This document shows positions 60,101 through 64,000 of a stretch of DNA of 64,000 bases, in pieces. The DNA is from Methanomassiliicoccales archaeon UBA280 (GTDB lineage: Archaea; Thermoplasmatota; Thermoplasmata; SG8-5), in contig DAKD01000027.1 in the NCBI GenBank assembly GCA_002499085.1, positions 1 through 64,000 of the forward strand. Reading direction: 5' to 3'. Below the pieces are notes generated by a model that saw only the letters and a list, made by a program, of their open reading frames with translations, did no database searches and had not been told where the DNA came from. Made by a program: the position numbers and the translations under genes. Each line of letters starts with the position of its first letter. Position 1 is the first letter of the stretch.

Positions 60101-61085
60101 GGGCGGCATAGCCGCAACCCAGACATGGTCCAGGTTCAAGCATGAGGACACGGGAATGCCGGAGGACACAGGCGCGACTGCGGACTGGTACATTTCCGAC
60201 AATGCATGGCTGGTACCCGAGGGCCCGACCCCGGCCGCGCCCAATGACAGGAAGAGGCCCATAATGGAAGTCTGGAAAAGCGCCTCTCCGCTGATTGCTG
60301 AGCCGGGACAGCTGGTGACGTACACAATATGGTACAACAATACCGGCGACGGGAATGCCAAGGATGTGTGGGTCAATGACACGCTGCCCACCGGAATGGA
60401 TTATGTCTCGGCAAACCCGACCCCCGCAAGCGTCTCAGGGCAGGACATTGTCTGGTACTTCAACAATGTCAACCACAACACAGTCAACTCCATCACCCTG
60501 ACGGCAAGAGTGAGCGCGCTGGCAGCCGACGGGGACATTCTGGTCAACACTGCAACTCTGGTCTACCATGACGCGCTCAGGAGACCCATGGGCTCGAGCG
60601 CGGACACGGCCGATGTCACATGCTCCAGAGCCGTGATCTCTGTCGAAAAAGTTGCTGATGTCGCCGAGACCGTGGCAGGAGGCACTGTTGTTTACACGAT
60701 ATATTACAACAATACCGGCAGCGCAAACGCCGGTTCAGTGTGGGTCAACGACACGCTGCCCGCGGGAGTGACTTTCATGTCTGCCAGCATCCCGCCGACT
60801 GTTTCCGGCAGCGTCCTGAGTTGGCATCTGACCGATGTTGCTCCGGGCACGCATTCCATAACTGTGACTGTCGCTGTAAATGCCACGGCAGGAAGCGGAA
60901 CAATAACCAACTGGGCTTTCCTGGACTATGCCTCCAACTACGGCACAGCCCTGGGCTCCGGTTCGGACTCCGCAACCGTTATCATCCCGGAGATGGGGCG
61001 GCTTGCCGTGCCTCTGCTGGGCATCATGCTGATGGCAATTGCAGGAATAGGAAAAGGGAGGAGGAACGATGGAAAGAAAGTATGA
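54117..61085 (+). CDS. Giant zinc-ribbon/NG-repeat/LTD-DUF11 membrane protein
   Basis: One uninterrupted 2322-residue protein. The cytoplasmic part comprises a helix-hairpin-helix domain (LLLIPKVGRARARSLFNAGF, residues ~9-62), eight CxxC-CxxC zinc ribbons (~83-460) of which three are preceded by DGFWYK and one by DGFWYR, and TPR-like helices (~580-710). An Asn-Gly repeat linker follows (~733-850), then RRMRRRRRERIMWRYR and a transmembrane helix (~876-896). The ectodomain has DGSFADWDG and DGAFGDW modules, Ca-binding-like DSDRDSVPDRLD loops (~1295), two lamin-tail domains (~1509, ~1900) and four DUF11 domains (~1650, 1775, 2048, 2172). It ends IPEMGRLAVPLLGIMLM plus a basic tail, like archaeal PEF-type sorting signals. 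I infer a cell-spanning link from nucleic-acid or protein binding inside to the surface. Confidence 0.85.
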   Translation: MYQTDDDLVELLLIPKVGRARARSLFNAGFKTLDDLARAKPEQLLGIPGISQGIAAGIIESANGMLISKPADERLESKSGIDICPLCGSMVSAGAKVCNGCGVTFSDEVEDLTQELGAREGEEGHDGFWYRDQGKLFICPECGSLVADGSQACPNCGVRFEEGGDEELEPPAPAAGDADGFWYKSGSKISMCPNCGSFLSGDAASCTSCGLVFEAGEEEELEPEKFTCPMCKKDLHPGADRCEGCGFDFSAEKDKDGFWYKEQGGLFMCPNCGAFIPRDAERCSICNSVLEVGEEEDVPQPQAVLCPMCGIPAPAGAGKCASCGFDFSEEKDKDGFWYKDSVALFICPMCGAFMSEAADKCANCGAVFEEDGAEKETARDIVPDMAAKITVEKEADELIEMMEIEEELDAATKSGPRDSQDLPADGETVAPVPASDSLVLCPVCGAFSRSGGTKCPACDAVFDDIEDMELAGVRPARAADAELASEMAAEIREIEAELLEPAKPMKSERGGVSKDFLDRWKRLDGNGGVSGQAGKRSAKPTDAEIEKELGLDGLPRAEDLSSQIDEAELEAGIDEMAGKPKPAGFWIQRARELAAGGQVEEAVACLDRAAETDPDRELEYKRLMLELMGVGYPEAKVDISEIAAIDDIGELKIDRELLSGKTERRLAEIDRELDREPGNSALWQEKGELLEKLGRHEEAVQCFDTSISMTYAELRKETKDAHRHVPQIGIGLTNGQGRVNGRVNGLLIQRGLSRGETNGLADGRTNGRVNGLRVPRGKINGMVNGLSGRVNGLTNGKINGTGLVSGRTNGRTNGRINGTGMINGAGMVNGSRGLINGGLVNGLGLVNGEAMVGGSGVLRRMRRRRRERIMWRYRLTAMALFVTLVLMLSMLGNLMVEEESGAIHIDGSFADWDGVRIYSNFLGAPVSPNLRILETGMVLEEDSVKARVLFEGQPFNAADGAVDSVWAFIDLDGDPATGYILEGMGADLAAEMYGWNGTVMGTNLHRFDGTLNRSDWNGFYNAGSVDCELGGNGLEASLRIPRDMAASVNDPGMLVMTLDSEGNSDVTDYFMSESAGGNAATFRHSGADILTQGTAATLGELTLSAHSANGAEFRSLDFTAEGTFMPDISLIGSDGSEIPVRPSVSGNTLSLEFVHPLVLEYGTAVTLTLEASIPLAAAGTLGLRLDSANATDGARVRNLNSKLHNLGMPEDMTVDGAFGDWAYSPANPDRAGDVISGSGNRDFINSNVDLADARLADDGVSLFFYASVHGVMMGGSEIPTIRSRPGLPGPAGEADSDRDSVPDRLDTLYLDFNNDGIPDSESVMPDDAPDLDGDGIADYPGGPDWWLNTTIPADVEAPYGGSFVSVYIGPVDVSHRENLGDDRAYIMFDTDENPATGSNLRGAPGVEYAVVISGKQNRIMAAELYVSDPSHLPTGWRFVRDVSAATDWTRLEGAVQYSALGLGPGGNFTAYMALEDWNGAGDISDENLGASDLPASPSGTRSPAGDYVVINEIMPAPDTGEWIELCNPTSGPINIGGLRLRIGNRDLIVFPANTILGAFGSGTEYYLATFYGWRDDIPNGGGTVLFQWDSPGPGWTTRDSFTYTAVLAGQSYARLKNSTWGMPLDTDSTADLYASLLPSPGAPNDRTRPIINADKNADAEYGMPGDSVVYTIWYNNTGDGNARHVWVNDTIPTGLTYQSSSLPYASYSGQTYCWYFSHVAPGTHSFTVTATIDAGVPSGTVLTNMVQIQYTDQLSRPMGTTSDTWDVTVQVPPPVITLIKTASYTNPSPGDDVDFTIYYNNTGTGTATNVWLNDTLPAGMTYIAATPVPDSVAGQIIFWHFQSLAPGNYQLTVTAQVGAAVPVGTVMTNTVDCDYTDSSDDPIPGLTASASVTVTDPLSRIVMNEISVQGNDNEWVEVCNPTSTPIDVSGWRIRAGTVTVYTFPAGTILGAWGSGSEYFVADTGGGNDFGNGGGTVQLQRRIGLVWTTMDQTTYPGGIAATQTWSRFKHEDTGMPEDTGATADWYISDNAWLVPEGPTPAAPNDRKRPIMEVWKSASPLIAEPGQLVTYTIWYNNTGDGNAKDVWVNDTLPTGMDYVSANPTPASVSGQDIVWYFNNVNHNTVNSITLTARVSALAADGDILVNTATLVYHDALRRPMGSSADTADVTCSRAVISVEKVADVAETVAGGTVVYTIYYNNTGSANAGSVWVNDTLPAGVTFMSASIPPTVSGSVLSWHLTDVAPGTHSITVTVAVNATAGSGTITNWAFLDYASNYGTALGSGSDSATVIIPEMGRLAVPLLGIMLMAIAGIGKGRRNDGKKV
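56310..56665 (+). repeat. Asn-Gly repeat tract inside the giant gene
   Basis: About 118 codons encode 19 [T/V/I]-N-G motifs in irregular 4-11-residue steps, for example TNGRVNGL, INGMVNGL and TNGRTNGRING. The DNA repeats AACGGC/AACGGA cores. The tract lies directly before the basic stop-transfer segment and the first transmembrane helix, so it is on the cytoplasmic face. Confidence 0.85.
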
Positions 61086-61212
61086 GCACAGGACAAGGAG
61101 CAGGACAGGATGGATGTGGGTTGCCTTTGAGGGGGCCCTATCCAACCTTCCGATACTGGTATGCGGGTTCGCCGTTGCACTAGCCCTTGTCAACGATGTG
61201 TTCGGAAGCTGA
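61069..61212 (+). CDS. 47-residue membrane microprotein
   Basis: An ATG at 61069 opens a 47-codon frame inside the last 17 bp of the giant gene, preceded by GGGAGGAGGA at 61055-61064, a strong ribosome binding site. The product has a basic N-terminus (MERKYEHRTRSRTGW), then a single hydrophobic helix (LPILVCGFAVALALV), and ends NDVFGS. The overlap suggests translational coupling with the giant protein. No family is recognised; it could be a small partner subunit. Its reality rests on the ribosome binding site, the overlap and the clean membrane topology. Confidence 0.55.
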   Translation: MERKYEHRTRSRTGWMWVAFEGALSNLPILVCGFAVALALVNDVFGS

Positions 61213-61270
61213 TTGCTGCACTGATGCCGAGATGGCGCCGAGGCAGAGCCAGGGTTAAGCCGATGGCAGT

Positions 61271-62410
61271 TTACATTATCTTGGCCAATGCATTTTCGGC
61301 CCTCTCGGCCATGGGTGCGGAGCCTGCGGCCCTGAATGATTTAACCGCGTCTTTCAGATGGACTGCCGCTTCTTCTTTCTTGTTCTGCTTCGACAGGCAT
61401 TCGCCGTATGCCAGCGCCATCAGCCCGGTGTCGAACGGTATTCCCAACGAGACCATCTTCAGGAGGGCGGCCAAGTAATTCTCGCTTGCCTTGCCGAGAT
61501 TTTCTTCGTTTTCGTGAATCAAGCCCCAGGCGAATTTCACCATGGCCTGGAGATATTCGTCCTGTATCCCGGCGGCATTGTCCTCTGCCATGGTGATGAA
61601 TGTCCTCGCTTCCAGGTTCCGGCCTTCCCTTATGTGGCATTCTGCGAGATTTGTCAGGAGGTAGGACATGTTCCTCCGCACGCCCTTTCCCGTTGTGAGC
61701 CTCAGGCCTTCGTTGAAGCATTCTATGGCCTTGGAATACTTGCCCATCACCTTGTGTGTCTCGCCGGTGTTGTTGAGGACCCTGGTGGCTTCTATGACGT
61801 TTCCGGCCTTGGTGTAATGCTTAAGAGCTGCCTCGTTCGAGGTTATAGACAGTTGGTAATTGCCCAAATCGAAGGCCGCGGTGCCGATGAGGGCCTGGGC
61901 TGCGCCCATTATGTCATCGTCTTCCGACTCCTCGGCGATTGCGAGGGCCTTTCTCGCGTTCAGTATGGCCTGGTCGCCCATTCCCTTTCTCCAGAATATT
62001 ATGCCCTTGCCTATCATGGCCTTGGCCATCATGGGATGCCTGTATCTGTGGCCAAGATGGGTTATGGCCTGGTCGAATTTTTTTTGTGCCAGGTCCCATT
62101 TGCCTTTCTTGGACAGGATGGTGCCGGAGTTTATCAGGGCCTCGCCCATGAAGCCGACAAGATTGTTCCGAGTGGCGGTCTGAAGCACATTGTCCAGGAA
62201 CATCAGGGCGTCAACCCATTGCCCGGTTATGTGATTCACCTCGGCCAACTTCATCATGATGTCCAGCCTCTGCTTGATGTCGCCGGGAGCGGTTTTCTCC
62301 GCCATATCGAGCGCGTCCCTGAGAATGTAGTGGGCACGGTCGTAATCTCCCTTGGCTGTGCTCAGGTCGGCCAGCGCGAGAAGGGACATGACATCGGTTT
62401 GGAGGGACAT
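61271..62410 (-). CDS. TPR-repeat protein
   Basis: This 379-residue all-helical protein is built of about eight tetratricopeptide repeats, for example LALADLSTAKGDYDRAHYIL, GEALINSGTILSKKGKWDLA, AKAMIGKGIIFWRKGMGDQA and LNNTGETHKVMGKYSKAIEC. It has no signal peptide or catalytic domain and probably mediates protein contacts in the cytoplasm. It converges on the giant gene and microprotein with 58 bp between. A minus-strand TATA (ATTATATATC, 62431-62440) lies 26 bp before the ATG, so it is likely leaderless. Whether it binds the TPR-containing inner part of the giant protein is speculation. Confidence 0.85.
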   Translation of the reverse strand: MSLQTDVMSLLALADLSTAKGDYDRAHYILRDALDMAEKTAPGDIKQRLDIMMKLAEVNHITGQWVDALMFLDNVLQTATRNNLVGFMGEALINSGTILSKKGKWDLAQKKFDQAITHLGHRYRHPMMAKAMIGKGIIFWRKGMGDQAILNARKALAIAEESEDDDIMGAAQALIGTAAFDLGNYQLSITSNEAALKHYTKAGNVIEATRVLNNTGETHKVMGKYSKAIECFNEGLRLTTGKGVRRNMSYLLTNLAECHIREGRNLEARTFITMAEDNAAGIQDEYLQAMVKFAWGLIHENEENLGKASENYLAALLKMVSLGIPFDTGLMALAYGECLSKQNKKEEAAVHLKDAVKSFRAAGSAPMAERAENALAKIM

Positions 62411-62507
62411 TGCTTGGGAATAATCCCAATGATATATAATGGTTTGAGACAGATGCGGTGTAGTTGTGCATGATGGGCTATGATTTCTGGCTCTTCCGGC
62501 GCGGGCT

Positions 62508-62599
62508 GGGCGGTTGGCGGGATTTGTAGGGGAGGCGCGCGGGGCGGTTGTAGGGATTTGTGGGGGAGGCGCGCGGGGCGGTTGGCGGGATTTGGGGGT
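62508..62599. repeat. 34-bp GC-rich tandem repeat, 2.7 copies
   Basis: Units at 62508-62541 and 62542-62575 and a partial unit at 62576-62599 follow a strict 34-bp period. Each holds GGGCGGTTG, then GGGATTTG and GGGGAGGCGCGCG. Differences between copies are few. The tract lies about 100 bp upstream of the TPR gene start, in a non-coding gap. Confidence 0.8.
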
Positions 62600-62655
62600 G
62601 TTGTGTTATTCGAAGGATGAAAAAACGTAATCAATGCAAGAGCTTACAGATTGAT

Positions 62656-62851
62656 GGCGATTGCTTCACAACATTTCGCAGAGAGGCGCAATCGCCGGTT
62701 GCGACGAATTTGATCGATTGTCGCCAAAGAAATTCGTCTTACCTCCCTTCCCCCGGTGTGAGTGAAATTGCTCTGATTTGTAACTGATTCAAAAAAGGAA
62801 GGGAGGGCTAGCCTTGTCAGAAGGGATGGGATGCACTCTAACAACTAGCCC
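62656..62851 (-). ncRNA. Candidate structured RNA with four stems
   Basis: Four perfect inverted repeats follow one another: 9 bp at 62656-62664/62688-62696, 9 bp at 62703-62711/62730-62738, 10 bp at 62742-62751/62797-62806, and 7 bp at 62804-62810/62845-62851. The last overlaps the third by 3 bp. TATA-like elements at 62858-62890 would drive leftward transcription through it. Short open frames here look incidental. No known RNA family was recognised. Confidence 0.35.
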
Positions 62852-63059
62852 AAAATCCCCCAATTGCCTATATAAATAGGAGTATATAAATACCTTTTGA
62901 GTAAGATTTATATATAAGGTATCGAAATTATTAACGACCGGCTGACAGTTTTTCACTATAATCATATAAAAGAATTATTCCCTGGTCTGATAAATTGATT
63001 AATATATATTTTTCACATATATAAATAATTGATATTTGGTTTTCGCGCCGTGCGGATGC
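62852..63059. other. AT-rich gap with many TATA-like elements
   Basis: This 208-bp stretch is strikingly AT-rich against its surroundings and contains several ATATAAAT/TTATATA elements, including a CCTATATAAATAGG palindrome and an ATACCTT/AAGGTAT inverted pair. No gene is seen. It may hold promoters for the candidate RNA, or an unwinding element; no origin-recognition boxes were identified by eye. Confidence 0.4.
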
Positions 63060-63941
63060 TCAGAGATAGCCCGATGTCTGCAGGAGCATTATGTCCTCCG
63101 TGCTCAGCTTTTCGCCTCTCTTGAACTTCTCGTATATGTCCTTGGCCTCGTCGCGCTCGCTCTTCTGCTCGCGCGGCGCTGCCGCATCCTCTTCTGTCGG
63201 GGGCGTATCCCTGTGCCTGAGGCCTGAGAGCATCTTGTCGTAGTCGTGGACCTGCTTTATCATCTCTATGTGCTTCTGATGTTCCTCGTCGGCCTGGACC
63301 TTGCATTTTATGAAGCTGTCCTGGGCCTTGTCCGCCTCCTTTCTTATGGCGTCGGAGCGGTCGTAAATCTCCATCATGCTGTCATGCTCTTTCTGGGACT
63401 GAACCGCCAACTCCTCGACCTTCGCATGGAAGTATTCGGCCTTGTCCCTGGCCTCGTTCGCTTCCGCAATCAGCGCCTTTATCTCCTCATCGCCCTCGAG
63501 CTCCTTCTCCAAGGCCTGTATCTCCGCGTTGAGGGCGCGCATCTGGTCTATCAAGTCCTTCTCCTTGCTCGGGCTCAGCGAGGATGTCTGCTGCTGGAAT
63601 TCCAGGTCCTTGAGTTTCTTCTTCAGAAGCCTTATCGGAGGGCCCTTGCGGGGTTCCTTGTCGCGTTTCTTTCTTGCAAGGACCTCGGCTGTTTCGTTGA
63701 CCCTCCTGTTCCACAGGTCGCGCTGCACCTTGATGTCCCTGACTTCCTGATTGAGCTGGTTCCGCTTGGCCTTGTGGACGTTGGCCTGGTCAATGTGCTC
63801 CCTGGCCTGGGCGTTCAGGTCGTCCCTCTTCCTGACCCACTCCTTTGTCTGCTCGTTCAGCCTGTCCCTGTGGTGGCGGTGCTTCTCCGCCTCGGCGTTG
63901 TGACGCTCGCGCTTCTCCATCAGTTCCTCAATCAGATCCAT
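63060..63941 (-). CDS. COG1340-type archaeal coiled-coil protein
   Basis: This 293-residue protein matches the uncharacterised archaeal coiled-coil family COG1340. It is nearly all heptads (EELMEKRERHNAEAEKHRHH; LNQEVRDIKVQRDLWNRRVN) with a central EFQQQTSSLSPSKEKDLIDQ-like break (here LEFQQQTSSLSPSKEKDLID) and the conserved C-terminus YEKFKRGEKLSTEDIMLLQ. Function is unknown; members are cytoplasmic and widespread in archaea. The gene is complete, with the start 59 bp from the window edge. Confidence 0.85.
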   Translation of the reverse strand: MDLIEELMEKRERHNAEAEKHRHHRDRLNEQTKEWVRKRDDLNAQAREHIDQANVHKAKRNQLNQEVRDIKVQRDLWNRRVNETAEVLARKKRDKEPRKGPPIRLLKKKLKDLEFQQQTSSLSPSKEKDLIDQMRALNAEIQALEKELEGDEEIKALIAEANEARDKAEYFHAKVEELAVQSQKEHDSMMEIYDRSDAIRKEADKAQDSFIKCKVQADEEHQKHIEMIKQVHDYDKMLSGLRHRDTPPTEEDAAAPREQKSERDEAKDIYEKFKRGEKLSTEDIMLLQTSGYL

Positions 63942-64000
63942 CGGACACCAATGCCGTAAATATGCTGGCGCTTCGTCTAATAGAAGATTGCCTTATTAAG

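Noticed and set aside
62508..62599. CRISPR array
   Set aside because: The repeats are contiguous, without unique spacers, and no cas genes are present.
62644..62844. 66-codon minus-strand frame in the 62 kb gap
   Set aside because: It coincides with a series of inverted repeats that explain its composition, and no ribosome binding site is evident.

Overview
This window reads as a chromosomal segment of a GC-rich archaeon, most likely a member of the Thermoplasmatota/Thermoplasmata or a close uncultured relative. The evidence is a thermosome subunit, archaeal Pop5/Rnp2, archaeal FtsZ, the 4Fe-4S type Dph2, FEN1 with a PIP box, family-B DNA polymerase, the archaeal YchF-like GTPase, archaetidylserine synthase and decarboxylase, the COG1325 and COG1340 proteins, and TATA-box promoters that often sit about 25 bp from a leaderless start codon. 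The lineage is inferred from gene content; no rRNA gene lies in the window. No tRNA, rRNA, CRISPR array, transposase or prophage was recognised.

Layout. 1-7191: thermosome (+), then minus-strand ftsZ-rnp2 and a PPDK-like gene-mfnA-dph2 cluster. 7261-10426: a crotonase-family gene, oligoendopeptidase F and the COG1325 RNA-binding protein. 10526-15977: six tightly packed plus-strand genes for two 2-oxoacid:ferredoxin oxidoreductases (gamma-delta-alpha-beta plus IorA-IorB), which with PepF suggests amino-acid or peptide fermentation. 15987-23395: a membrane-anchored metalloprotease, an ORF6N-type gene broken by an in-frame TGA, gcvH, fen1, an Ig-like surface protein and a malic enzyme. 23392-41420: an 18 kb minus-strand surface block. 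It holds four membrane-anchored peptide-type solute-binding proteins fused to Ig-like domains and two 7-repeat SBBP propeller/PKD proteins, joined by 4-bp ATGA overlaps into two three-gene operons. They are separated by a 453-bp region with paired 33-bp promoter-like repeats. No transporter permease or ATPase is present.

41538-51295: a metallophosphoesterase with a decayed tandem copy of its 3' end, a long coiled-coil protein, a DUF4184-like membrane protein, ychF-polB, and the archaetidylserine decarboxylase-synthase pair. 51350-54021: pdxS, a KaiC/RadA-like ATPase and a double winged-helix regulator. 54117-61085: a single 2322-codon gene whose product joins an HhH domain, eight zinc ribbons, TPR-like helices, an Asn-Gly repeat linker, a transmembrane helix, and a long ectodomain with two lamin-tail and four DUF11-type domains. 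An overlapping 47-codon membrane microprotein gene follows it. The window closes with a TPR protein, 34-bp GC-rich tandem repeats, a possible structured RNA, an AT-rich gap and the COG1340 coiled-coil gene.

The best candidates for something undescribed are the giant inside-to-outside protein with its microprotein, the permease-less array of anchored binding proteins, and the repeated 33-bp promoter/operator element, part of which (an 11-bp exact match) recurs upstream of the giant gene.
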